From JBKDZR01 sp047971485 (lineage in GTDB: Bacteria > Pseudomonadota > Alphaproteobacteria > Rhodobacterales > Rhodobacteraceae): a stretch of DNA of 19,951 bases. The position numbers and the translations under genes are program-made. Shown piece by piece: positions 1-6,809 of this stretch. The notes under the pieces were generated by a model. That model did not search any database, had not been told where the DNA came from, and worked only from the letters and a program-made list of their open reading frames with translations. The stretch lies in contig JBKDZR010000039.1 of assembly GCA_047971485.1 (NCBI GenBank), positions 1 to 19,951 of the forward strand, written 5' to 3'. Position 1 is the stretch's first letter, and the number at the start of each line of letters is the position of its first letter.

Positions 1-62
1 ATGTCGGGCCCATCTACCTGCGCGACGATGTGAACCCTGTCTTGAGCAAGCTCAGGGCCTGA
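1..62 (+). CDS. C-terminal tail of a gene entering from the left (partial, unidentified)
   Basis: The third frame is open from the window edge to a TGA at 60-62 and would encode about 19 residues, ending in a sequence like GPIYLRDDVNPVLSKLRA. The composition looks like a genuine soluble protein end, but there is too little to name a family. The ATG at position 1 is in another frame and stops after ten codons. A short palindrome (TGAGC/GCTCA near 43-55) overlaps the end. It could equally be non-coding; confidence is low because only one edge is visible. Confidence 0.3.
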   Translation, partial: VGPIYLRDDVNPVLSKLRA

Positions 63-142
63 GACAGCGGGCCCATGCCGAAAGCGACAATAACCGACAA
101 AAATCAGCACGTTGCGAGGAGTCCACCCCGGCACAGAACTTT

Positions 143-203
143 CCCCTTGACAGAGGGTGTGCATGGAAACTGCCAAATCGTGCAAACTTATGGTGCATTG
201 GCA
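143..203 (-). repeat. tRNA-Arg copy of a 61-nt tRNA 3'-trailer element
   Basis: Read in the direction of tRNA-Arg transcription, this block begins with TGCCAATG 13 nt after the encoded CCA and ends with TGTCAAGGGG. It matches the block after tRNA-His (4437-4497) at 52 of 61 positions with no gaps (my alignment). The end can form a 4-bp stem (CCCT/GGGG here, CCCC/GGGG in the other copy) around CTGTCAA. In this copy only, TGCCAA and TTGGCA can also pair, so that pairing is not a conserved feature. Its role is unknown. Confidence 0.75.
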
Positions 204-216
204 AGGGACCACCTCT

Positions 217-294
217 TGGCGGGCCGTGGAGGACTCGAACCCCCGACCTGAGAATTAGAAGTTCCCTGCTCTAATCCAGCTGAGCTAACGGCCC
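217..294 (-). tRNA. tRNA-Arg (anticodon UCU)
   Basis: On the minus strand the cloverleaf is complete. The acceptor GGGCCGT pairs with ACGGCCC, the D stem is GCTC/GAGC, and the anticodon stem GGGAA/TTCTC holds loop CTTCTAA with anticodon TCT, reading AGA. The variable loop is AGGTC and the T stem GGGGG/CCTCC encloses TTCGAGT. G73 and an encoded CCA (219-217) follow. AGA is a rare codon in a genome this GC-rich, so this is probably a low-demand tRNA. A consensus-like -35 lies just upstream on the same strand. Confidence 0.96.
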
Positions 295-309
295 GCATAT
301 GTTCCGGTT

Positions 310-338
310 CTATTGGCCATCTGCGCTGGTCATGTCAA
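310..338 (-). promoter_or_regulatory. Candidate sigma-70 promoter of tRNA-Arg
   Basis: On the minus strand a perfect TTGACA (338-333) is followed after 17 nt by CAATAG (or after 18 nt by AATAGA). Initiation would fall a few bases before the first tRNA nucleotide at 294. It lies in the gap between the hydrolase stop (373) and the tRNA, on the same strand, so the tRNA need not depend on read-through. The -10 match is poor, as is common in this order. Confidence 0.5.
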
Positions 339-372
339 CGTGGTTGTTGCCGTGTCTGCGTCGCAGGGGGGC

Positions 373-1146
373 TCAGGCCCTGGCCTCGGTCTTGTCCAGG
401 AAAACCTGCAGCGCGGCAGTTACCTCTTGTGGCTTTTCGGCGTGCAGCCAATGGCCGGCGCCGGGGATCTTGACGAAGACGGCCTTGGGGAACAGGGCCT
501 TGATCCGGTCCCGATCGGTCCGTTGGACATAATCCGACAGGGCGCCGGACAGGAACAGGGCCGGGCCGTCATAGGGATCGGTGATTTCAGGGAACCCGAG
601 GATCTTGTCCATTTCGCGGGCCAGTACATCAAGGTTCAGCCGCCAGCGTCCGGCCTTGACGTCCAGCGATTGCAGGAAAAAGGCCCGTGTCATCGGATCG
701 GGAACGCTGTCCTGCAATTGGGCATCGGCATCGCGCCGGGTTTTGACCCGGGTCAGATCGACCGCGCGCAGGGCGTTCAGGTTGTGCATCTGGGTGTGGG
801 TGTAGGCGACCGGCGCGATATCGGCGACCATCAGGCGTGCGACGTGCCCGGGATGCGTCAGGGCCAGCACCATCGCGGTCTTGCCGCCCATCGAATGGCC
901 CAGCACATCTGCCGGAGACCCCAGCGTGGCGATGACCTCGGCCAGGTCCCCGGCCATGGCCTCATAGTCGTGCCGGTCGCTCCAGTCCGAGGCCCCGTGG
1001 TTGCGCATGTCGACGGTCACGACGGGGCGGGTGTCCGCCAGCTGTTTGGCGATCGCGCCCCAGTTCCGGCCGGATCCGAACAACCCGTGGGCGATGATCA
1101 GCGGGCGTCCCTGACCGGGGTCTCCGTGAATGGTATGGGCAAGCAT
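373..1146 (-). CDS. Alpha/beta-fold hydrolase (YbfF-like esterase)
   Basis: A 257-residue cytoplasmic protein with the alpha/beta-hydrolase layout: oxyanion-side HGLFGSGRNW near residue 20, nucleophile elbow GHSMGG with Ser85, probable acid Asp205 (GALSDY) and His232 (GAGHWLHAEKP). HGLFGS and the overall length fit the YbfF group of small acyl-ester/thioesterases; the substrate cannot be told from sequence. I chose the ATG at 1146 because GGAGA sits 5-9 nt before it; an in-frame ATG at 1188 would add 14 residues without a better site. It reads toward tRNA-Arg. No signal peptide or membrane segment is seen. Confidence 0.88.
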   Translation of the reverse strand: MLAHTIHGDPGQGRPLIIAHGLFGSGRNWGAIAKQLADTRPVVTVDMRNHGASDWSDRHDYEAMAGDLAEVIATLGSPADVLGHSMGGKTAMVLALTHPGHVARLMVADIAPVAYTHTQMHNLNALRAVDLTRVKTRRDADAQLQDSVPDPMTRAFFLQSLDVKAGRWRLNLDVLAREMDKILGFPEITDPYDGPALFLSGALSDYVQRTDRDRIKALFPKAVFVKIPGAGHWLHAEKPQEVTAALQVFLDKTEARA

Positions 1147-1260
1147 CGTGGTCTCCGGCTGGGACGGGGTGGGCAAAGGACGCGACATGCCTAGAGGAAT
1201 TTGGCTAGATGCGATAGGGGCAGGGCATCCGGCAGGGGAAATGGGTCTGGGGGAAAGGGC

Positions 1261-1641
1261 ATGGGAGAGGTCGATCCGGGGCGGATCACTGCCGATCTGG
1301 CGGGGCTGTTGCACCGAAAGCTTGGCGTGGGCGGGGCTGACCTGCAGGCGGGCCAGCAGCGTGCCGGGCGGATGCTGCCGCGCCGGCTGCGCCGTGATCT
1401 GGCCTTTCTGAGCGACCAGGAACTGATGGCCAGCCATCCGCGTCTGGCGGCTCAGGTTGATTTGGTGGCCGTCGCCCGAGCCGAGCGGCGGGTCCGTTTG
1501 TGGTTGGCGCGGATCGACCCGGCGGAACGGCGCAAGGACAGGGCCCTTAGGACCACCGCCGTGGTGGCCCTGAACCTGCTGGTTCTAGCCGGGCTGATCG
1601 TTGCCGTGCTGGCCTGGCGCGGCATGATCGGCCCGGGCTGA
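1261..1641 (+). CDS. Small hypothetical protein with C-terminal membrane anchor
   Basis: A 126-residue protein I do not recognise. The start at 1261 has a purine-rich GGGGGAAAGGG just before it; an upstream in-frame ATG at 1201 would add a Gly/Arg-rich stretch that looks non-coding. Residues 1-95 are basic and helical-looking, with an Arg cluster near 37-45. Residues 98-119 form one hydrophobic segment, and the tail after it is very short. This suggests a tail-anchored inner-membrane protein with most of its mass in the cytoplasm. Its stop lies 6 nt from the convergent glyA stop. Confidence 0.6.
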   Translation: MGEVDPGRITADLAGLLHRKLGVGGADLQAGQQRAGRMLPRRLRRDLAFLSDQELMASHPRLAAQVDLVAVARAERRVRLWLARIDPAERRKDRALRTTAVVALNLLVLAGLIVAVLAWRGMIGPG

Positions 1642-1647
1642 AGGCGG

Positions 1648-2967
1648 TCAGACGCCCGGATAGATCGGGAAGGCGGTGCACATCTCCAGCACTTCGTCCC
1701 GGATCCGGGCCTCGATTGCGGCATCGCCCTCGGGGCCCTTGGCGGCCAGGGCGTCAACGATTTCCGTGATCCAGCCGCCAATGGTGCGGAACTCGGCTTC
1801 GCCAAAGCCACGGGTGGTGCCGGCCGGGCTGCCCAGCCGGATGCCCGAGGTCACCGTGGGTTTTTCCGTGTCAAAGGGAATGCCGTTCTTGTTGCAGGTG
1901 ATATGGGCCCGCCCCAGTGCCTTTTCGGTGATGTTGCCGGTCACCCCCTTGGGCCGCAGATCGACCAGCAGAAGATGGGTGTCTGTCCCCCCCGTCACGC
2001 AGCCCAGCCCATCTGCCACCAACTGCCCGGCCAGGGCCTGGGCATTGGCCACCACCTGACGGCTGTAGGTGGCAAACTCGGGGCGCAGGGCCTCGCCGAA
2101 GGCCACGGCCTTGGCGGCGATCACATGCATCAGCGGGCCGCCCTGAATGCCCGGGAAGATCGCCGAGTTCACCTTCTTCGCGATGCCCTCGTCATTGGTC
2201 AGGATCATGCCGCCACGGGGGCCACGCAGGGTCTTGTGGGTGGTGGTGGTTGCGACATGGGCATGGGGGAAGGGCGAGGGATAAATCCCCGCCGCCACCA
2301 GCCCGGCGAAATGGGCCATGTCGACCAGCAGATAGGCCCCCACGCTGTCGGCGATCTGGCGCATGCGGGCGAAATCAATGATCCGCGGGATGGCCGAGCC
2401 ACCGGCGATCAGCAGGCGCGGTTTGTGTTCCTCGGCCAGGCGCGCCATCTGATCGTAATCGGGCAGCAGCGTGTCGCGATCGACACCGTATTGCACAGCC
2501 TTGAACCACTTGCCCGACTGGTTGGGCGCGGCCCCATGGGTCAGGTGACCACCGGCATCGAGGCTCATGCCCAGGATCGTGTCGCCGGGTTTGACCAGCG
2601 CGTTGAATACGCCCTGGTTGGCCTGGCTGCCGGAATTGGGCTGCACATTGGCGAAGGCACACCCGAACAGCTGGCAAGCGCGGTCGATGGCCAGTTGCTC
2701 GGCGATATCGACGAACTGGCAACCACCGTAATAGCGCCGGCCCGGGTACCCTTCGGCGTATTTGTTGGTCATCACCGAGCCCTGGGCCTCAAGCACCGCG
2801 CGGCTGACGATGTTTTCGCTTGCGATCAGCTCGATCTCGTCGCGCTGGCGGCCCAGCTCGGATCGGATGGTACCGAACAGCTCGGGGTCGCGATCAGCCA
2901 GGGTGGTGGTGAAGAAACCGGCATCCTGGCCCGTGGCCATCCGTGCGTCTCGTTCTGGGGCGTTCAT
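1648..2967 (-). CDS. glyA: Serine hydroxymethyltransferase
   Basis: A 439-residue PLP enzyme that interconverts serine and tetrahydrofolate with glycine and 5,10-methylene-tetrahydrofolate, feeding one-carbon metabolism. The family signatures are plain: ELIASENIVS near the N-terminus, the YAEGYPGRRYYGG segment, and TTTHKTLRGPRGG with the Schiff-base Lys245. Length is slightly above the usual 415-435 owing to an N-terminal extension. The ATG at 2967 is preferred because AGGAGA lies about 7 nt upstream; a longer in-frame ATG at 3024 lacks this. It is divergent from nadK (162 nt between starts) and convergent with the small membrane protein. Confidence 0.97.
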   Translation of the reverse strand: MNAPERDARMATGQDAGFFTTTLADRDPELFGTIRSELGRQRDEIELIASENIVSRAVLEAQGSVMTNKYAEGYPGRRYYGGCQFVDIAEQLAIDRACQLFGCAFANVQPNSGSQANQGVFNALVKPGDTILGMSLDAGGHLTHGAAPNQSGKWFKAVQYGVDRDTLLPDYDQMARLAEEHKPRLLIAGGSAIPRIIDFARMRQIADSVGAYLLVDMAHFAGLVAAGIYPSPFPHAHVATTTTHKTLRGPRGGMILTNDEGIAKKVNSAIFPGIQGGPLMHVIAAKAVAFGEALRPEFATYSRQVVANAQALAGQLVADGLGCVTGGTDTHLLLVDLRPKGVTGNITEKALGRAHITCNKNGIPFDTEKPTVTSGIRLGSPAGTTRGFGEAEFRTIGGWITEIVDALAAKGPEGDAAIEARIRDEVLEMCTAFPIYPGV

Positions 2968-3128
2968 GGGTCCGTCTCCTGCTGCGCGCCTGTCTGGGGC
3001 GTGATGCACAGCTATGTACGGCAAAGACGACCCGGGATGAAGGGGGCAACGCCGGCCCGTACCACGTCAGCCGGTCCGATGCAGGGCTTGAGTTTCCTTT
3101 CCGCGCAGGCGAAGAGGGGCGCGTGCCT

Positions 3129-3908
3129 ATGGGAAATGCGATGGCAGACCAGCAGAAGATTGCCTTCTTGGCCAGCCCGTCGGCGACGGCCCGCACTGCC
3201 CGCCGTAAACTGGCGGCGTTGTACGGGGATGTGCCGGTGGACCAGGCTGATGTCATCGTCGCCCTTGGCGGAGACGGGTTCATGCTGTCCACGCTTTATG
3301 CGGCCCAGGCGCTGGATGTGCCGGTTTACGGGATGAATCGCGGGACCGTCGGGTTTCTGATGAACGCTTATGCGGTGCCTGATCTGACCCAACGCCTGGC
3401 CGAGGCCGAGGAAGCGGTACTGAACCCGCTGCGCATGCGCGCCGAGGCGGTCGATGGCCGCGTGCACGAGGCGCTGGCGATCAACGAGGTATCGCTGTTG
3501 CGGGCGGGTCCGCAGGCGGCGCATCTGCGGATCAGCGTCGACGGGCGGGTCCGGATGGAGGAACTGGCCTGTGACGGGGCACTGGTTTCCACCCCGGCCG
3601 GGTCCACGGCCTACAACTATTCCGCCCATGGCCCGATCCTGCCCATCGGGGCCGAGGTGCTGGCCCTGACCGCGATGGCCGCCTTCCGGCCCCGGCGGTG
3701 GCGGGGGGCGCTGCTGCCCAAGGCGGCGGTGGTGCGCTTTGATGTGCTGGACCCCGGCAAGCGCCCGGTCCGGGCCGATGCCGACAGCCGGTCGGTCACC
3801 GATGTGGTTTCGGTCGAGATCCGCAGCGAACCGGCCATCCGCTACCGCATCCTCTTCGATCCCGGCCATGGACTGGAAGAGCGGCTGCTGCGCGAACAGT
3901 TCGTCTGA
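3129..3908 (+). CDS. nadK: NAD kinase
   Basis: A cytoplasmic ATP-dependent kinase that phosphorylates NAD to NADP. The GGDG motif is at residues 47-50 (ALGGDGFML), followed by the conserved NEVSLLR and STPAGSTAYN segments and a C-terminal beta-rich domain. At 259 residues it is a typical short alphaproteobacterial form. Two starts four codons apart are possible. ATG 3129 has AGAGGGG 9 nt upstream. ATG 3141 (MADQQKIAFLAS) fits relatives' N-termini better and has a weaker GGGA. It is convergent with the small acidic protein at 3974-4177. Confidence 0.96.
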   Translation: MGNAMADQQKIAFLASPSATARTARRKLAALYGDVPVDQADVIVALGGDGFMLSTLYAAQALDVPVYGMNRGTVGFLMNAYAVPDLTQRLAEAEEAVLNPLRMRAEAVDGRVHEALAINEVSLLRAGPQAAHLRISVDGRVRMEELACDGALVSTPAGSTAYNYSAHGPILPIGAEVLALTAMAAFRPRRWRGALLPKAAVVRFDVLDPGKRPVRADADSRSVTDVVSVEIRSEPAIRYRILFDPGHGLEERLLREQFV

Positions 3909-3973
3909 TCGCGGGCGCGCGCCGAGGGGTGTGGATCACTGTCAGGCGGGGCCCGTCCCGTGCGTGTCCGCGA

Positions 3974-4177
3974 TCAGCGCCGCTTCTTCTTGGGCTTGAC
4001 GTGTTTGGCCTGTTCCGCAGCGGCGCGGATTTCCTCGGCGATGTCCTCGGCCTCTTCGGGGTCGAAATCCATCGGCAGGTCCAGACCGTCACCGGAGATG
4101 TAGATGCGGACCATCCCCTGATCGGTGGGGCCGATCTGGAGATTGGTGATCTGATCGGATTCGTCGTTGATGCCCAT
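3974..4177 (-). CDS. Small acidic protein, DUF6324-like
   Basis: A 67-residue protein beginning MGINDESDQITNLQIGP. It has a beta-rich first half (MVRIYISGDGLDLPMDF), an acidic helix (DPEEAEDIAEEIRAAAEQA) and a basic tail ending KPKKKRR. It resembles the short Rhodobacterales family catalogued as DUF6324; I recall the family pattern but could not search. Function is unknown. The ATG at 4177 follows GAGGG 8 nt away. The acidic helix plus Lys/Arg tail could support dimerisation or nucleic-acid contact, but that is speculation. Confidence 0.8.
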   Translation of the reverse strand: MGINDESDQITNLQIGPTDQGMVRIYISGDGLDLPMDFDPEEAEDIAEEIRAAAEQAKHVKPKKKRR

Positions 4178-4305
4178 GATCCTGTCCCTCGCAACAAAAG
4201 CCGATTAATCCGAGCGGGGCCTCTGGACAAGGGGCTATCGCTGCTTTGGGGGCCGGCAATCGCGGGATGGGGCGCCGGGAATTTGATCTGAGGTCGCCGA
4301 GACGC

Positions 4306-4334
4306 TTGCATTAGCCGGACCGCTTGGCTAAACC
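4306..4334 (+). promoter_or_regulatory. Candidate promoter of tRNA-His
   Basis: TTGCAT (4306-4311) and TAAACC (4329-4334) are 17 nt apart, which would start transcription shortly before the tRNA 5' end at 4345. It is the only promoter-like pair in the gap after 4177. Both boxes are imperfect, so this is tentative. Confidence 0.4.
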
Positions 4335-4344
4335 CCCGCAACGT

Positions 4345-4421
4345 GCCGCCTTAGCTCAGTTGGTTAGAGCGCTGGATTGTGGATCCAGAGGTCCCCCGTT
4401 CAAGCCGGGGAGGCGGTACCA
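4345..4421 (+). tRNA. tRNA-His (anticodon GUG)
   Basis: Complete cloverleaf: acceptor GCCGCCT with AGGCGGT, D stem GCTC/GAGC, anticodon stem CTGGA/TCCAG with loop TTGTGGA (anticodon GTG), variable AGGTC, T stem CCCCG/CGGGG around TTCAAGC, A73 and encoded CCA. The first pair is G1-U72 and the base before it (4344) is T, so there is no encoded G-1. Most bacteria have G-1:C73; the G1-U72/A73 form without G-1 is the known alphaproteobacterial exception, matched by a divergent HisRS. Confidence 0.97.
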
Positions 4422-4436
4422 CATGCCAAGACCGGG

Positions 4437-4497
4437 TGCCAATGACCCATAAGCTTGCACGCTTTCGGGGTTTTCATGCACACCCCCTGTCAAGGGG
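4437..4497 (+). repeat. tRNA-His copy of a 61-nt tRNA 3'-trailer element
   Basis: This starts with TGCCAATG 15 nt after the tRNA-His CCA and ends with TGTCAAGGGG. It aligns with the tRNA-Arg copy (143-203, reverse strand) at 52 of 61 positions with no gaps, and similarity drops to background immediately outside the block on both sides. The best conserved run is CATGCACACCC followed by CTGTCAAGGGG. The remainder of 4498-4660 shows no gene. Confidence 0.75.
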
Positions 4498-4660
4498 TAT
4501 CTTAAGGCCGAAACAGACGGCCCTATTTCAAGATTGCAACTGCTCAAGCGAAGATGTGTGCTTAGCCGCCGTTCATGCTTCAGTCAGCGAATGGCCGCAT
4601 CGAGCCCTTTGCAGACAGCGCCCTCCCTGTGGCGCTCCAATTGGTAAGTTGTTTCTTGGC

Positions 4661-5037
4661 TCACCCGTCGGTCGATTTTCCAATCCGCCCTAAATGGGTG
4701 AACGCGAATCCTTCATTTGACTTCAGACCATAGCCCAACAACCGATCAACGCCGGAATGCGCGAGCCAGAGCGCTCCGAGAGCGCTGAGAACGGCCAGCG
4801 AGAATGTGATGCCGACGACGACAAGAATCATGCCCGACGCATAGATATGCACCAAATTATAGCTGAAGGCTCCAGCTCTTGGCCCGAACAGATAGGCAAC
4901 GAAGCTGAGGTCCGGAGCGAAGAAGATGAGAAGCGCCAACCACCATGAAATTTCAGGACTTACGTGAAGAAACAGCCCGAGACCGGCAACAAAAATGATG
5001 CCCCCTCAAACTTTTGCCAATGGACGACACTGGGCAT
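4661..5037 (-). pseudogene. DUF4260-family membrane protein, frameshifted
   Basis: The C-terminal frame encodes WWLALLIFFAPDLS, then a GPRAGAFSYNLVH segment and WLAHSGVDRLLGYGLK, ending THLGRIGK. This is the signature of DUF4260, a small multi-pass membrane family of unknown function. Upstream it is open only to a TGA at 5008-5006. A second frame starting at ATG 5037, behind a strong GCAGGAG site, gives MPSVVHWQKFEG and would continue smoothly into GGIIFVAGLGLF if the C5 run at 5001-5005 (G5 in the gene) had one more base. Restored, the protein is about 125 residues, normal for the family. A TTG start at 4939 would give only 92 residues and drop the first membrane helix. The codon mix and G+C are unlike the neighbours, suggesting transfer. 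A sequencing error in the homopolymer is possible. Confidence 0.7.
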
Positions 5038-5338
5038 TCTCAACTCCTGCCATTTGGGAAACGCTTGTAGTGCTGTTGATAGGCGGGATCAAACGGCCGT
5101 TAAGTCCCGTACTGTTGACATTCTTGACGAACACCAATGTTCTTAGGTGGCCGATCTGTGCATGCTTATGTGTTCAGCGTGTTTGCTTATGCTGTTATGC
5201 CGCCAAGGTGCGGCTATAACCTGCTAATATTAAATGAAATAATCACAGTCAAAATCTGACAGAATCAGTTTTCAGTGCGAACTTTGGTCAGTTGGTGCCG
5301 GGTTTTATCGGCAAGCGGGGCCGCCGCGCGCGTCCGGA
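5038..5338. other. Low-GC intergenic stretch, no gene seen
   Basis: These 301 nt hold no convincing reading frame on either strand. Together with 4801-5037 the stretch is about 47% G+C by hand count, far below flanking genes. It contains a GAAC-N6-GTTC dyad (about 5129-5142) in the upstream region of the DUF4260 gene and a weak AT-rich palindrome (AAAATCTGA/TCAGTTTT, 5251-5272) beyond the 3' end of the 5339-5650 gene. Neither is strong enough to call an operator or a terminator. Confidence 0.5.
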
Positions 5339-5650
5339 TCAGTGGCTGAGGGCGATTCTCTGGCGCAGGGTGCCGTCCAGATCGAAGATCAGGATCTCAT
5401 CGCCGGCCGTGACCACTGCTATCCAGTCACGTCCCCGGGTAAAGGCCTCGGCCCGGGTACCGTCGGGCAGGGTCAGGGCCTCGGGCAAGGGAACAGACGG
5501 GGCGGGCGGTGCCGGGCGCAGGCGGATGACAAGCAGCACGACGATGGTTACAAGCCCGACAATCATCACCGCCGTCAGGACCGTGACCAGAAGGCGCAGA
5601 AAGCGCAGGTTGCCCGGTTCCGGCTGATTTTCTTGTGGAGCATCATCCAT
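5339..5650 (-). CDS. Single-pass membrane protein, DUF6476-like
   Basis: A 103-residue protein with a short Pro/Glu-rich cytoplasmic start (MDDAPQENQPEPGNLRFLRL) and one membrane helix at about residues 17-45. A Pro-rich linker follows, then a compact domain with LPDGTRAEAF, RGRDWIAVVT and EILIFDLDGTLRQRI. It matches my memory of the Rhodobacterales family DUF6476, usually found next to rluD and rpoH; function unknown. The helix polarity suggests the C-terminal domain is periplasmic. Its ATG (5650-5648) overlaps the start codon of the divergent synthase gene, so each gene's leader lies inside the other's coding region. The site before the start (GGCGGAAA) is weak. Confidence 0.8.
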   Translation of the reverse strand: MDDAPQENQPEPGNLRFLRLLVTVLTAVMIVGLVTIVVLLVIRLRPAPPAPSVPLPEALTLPDGTRAEAFTRGRDWIAVVTAGDEILIFDLDGTLRQRIALSH

Positions 5651-6686
5651 GTCGTTTCCGCCCGTCTTGTGGGTGACAATCGGGGCCGATCCGCCCGCGC
5701 GCCTTGATAAGGCGCTTTTCCGTGACGTGCCAGAGGCGGCGGTGCTCAGCCGGACGCGGTTGGCGCGGATGATCGCCGAGGGGACGGTGCTGCGCAATGG
5801 CACGCCGCTGACCCGTGCCTCGGCCCCCGTGGCCGAGGGCGACCGGATTGAGTTGCGCCTCAGCCCGCCGCAGGAAACCCGTATCCTCGCCCAGGATATC
5901 CCGCTGAACGTGGTGCATGAAGATGACGACCTGATCGTCATCGACAAGCCGGCAGGCATGGTGGTGCATCCGGCGCCGGGATCGCCCGATGGGACCCTGG
6001 TCAATGCGCTGCTGGCCCATTGCGGGGACAGCCTGTCGGGGGTCGGCGGGGTCAGGCGGCCGGGGATCGTGCACCGGATTGACAAGGACACCTCGGGTCT
6101 GCTGGTGGCCGCCAAGACCGAACGCGCCCATCATGGGCTGGCCGAACAATTCGCCCGCCACAGTGTGGATCGTCACTATCGTGCCCTGGTCCATGGCGTG
6201 CCCGATGCTGCTGACCCGCGGTTGCGCGGGTTGCCCGGGGTCGGGTTTGAGGCTGGTGGTGTCCTGCGCATCACGGCTGCGCTGGGGCGGCATCCCAGCG
6301 ATCGCCAGAAACAGGCGGTTCAGCGCCAGGGGGGGCGCCACGCAGTGACGCGCACCCGGGTGGTGGATCGGTTCGGTACGCCCCCGGCGGCGGCGCTGGT
6401 CGATTGCTGGCTGGAAACCGGGCGCACCCACCAGATCCGGGTCCACCTGGCCCATATCGGCCATGCGCTGTTGGGGGATCCGGTTTATGGCGGCCACCGC
6501 CGCTTGCCGGCACGGGCCTTGCCCGAAGGCGCGGCAGCGGCCGCCGCCGCCTTTCCGCGCCAGGCCCTTCATGCCGCGACGCTGGGCTTTCACCATCCGG
6601 TGAACGGCGATCACTTGTTGTTTTCCTCGGAGCTGCCGCAAGATATGGTGGATTTGGTCGATTGCCTTGGTTCACTCGCCAGCTGA
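5649..6686 (+). CDS. RluA-family 23S rRNA pseudouridine synthase (RluD-like)
   Basis: A 345-residue enzyme that converts uridines in large-subunit rRNA to pseudouridine. An S4-like RNA-binding region covers roughly residues 17-75. It is followed by the catalytic domain with DDLIVIDKPAGMVVHP, HRIDKDTSGLLV (catalytic Asp145) and GRTHQIRVHLAHIGH. The S4 domain plus these motifs place it with RluC/RluD; position next to rpoH, as in relatives, favours RluD. The start at 5649 has GTGGAG about 8 nt upstream and shares CATG with the opposite gene. An Ala-rich insert near residues 294-304 is unremarkable. Confidence 0.93.
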   Translation: MSFPPVLWVTIGADPPARLDKALFRDVPEAAVLSRTRLARMIAEGTVLRNGTPLTRASAPVAEGDRIELRLSPPQETRILAQDIPLNVVHEDDDLIVIDKPAGMVVHPAPGSPDGTLVNALLAHCGDSLSGVGGVRRPGIVHRIDKDTSGLLVAAKTERAHHGLAEQFARHSVDRHYRALVHGVPDAADPRLRGLPGVGFEAGGVLRITAALGRHPSDRQKQAVQRQGGRHAVTRTRVVDRFGTPPAAALVDCWLETGRTHQIRVHLAHIGHALLGDPVYGGHRRLPARALPEGAAAAAAAFPRQALHAATLGFHHPVNGDHLLFSSELPQDMVDLVDCLGSLAS

Positions 6687-6744
6687 TCACCGCCTGTTAT
6701 GACGGCATCGTGACGGCATGTTTCAGGCCAAGAAGCGCCGGGTT

Positions 6745-6773
6745 CTTGAAGCTCTGGGCATCTGGACCTAGGT
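6745..6773 (+). promoter_or_regulatory. Candidate promoter of rpoH (possible heat-shock type)
   Basis: CTTGAA (6745-6750) and CCTAGGT (6767-6773) are 16 nt apart in the only non-coding gap before rpoH. CTTGAA resembles the -35 box read by sigma-32 and would suggest self-activation. The -10 side is a poor match to either sigma-32 or sigma-70 consensus, so this is a weak call. Confidence 0.25.
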
Positions 6774-6809
6774 GATGTAAAAGAGCGAAACATTGATTGG
6801 GCCTGTCTC

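Noticed and set aside
148..176. TTGACA on the strand opposite the tRNA-Arg trailer as a promoter
   Set aside because: No -10-like hexamer lies 16-18 nt away in either copy; kept only as one option within the trailer finding.
4379..4693. A 104-codon plus-strand frame overlapping tRNA-His
   Set aside because: It begins inside the tRNA and runs through the trailer element; no ribosome site or protein-like pattern.
4661..4939. An intact 92-residue DUF4260 protein from the TTG at 4939
   Set aside because: The codons just upstream (SWW and the helix before them) continue the family pattern, so TTG 4939 is an internal codon; a frameshift explains the sequence better.
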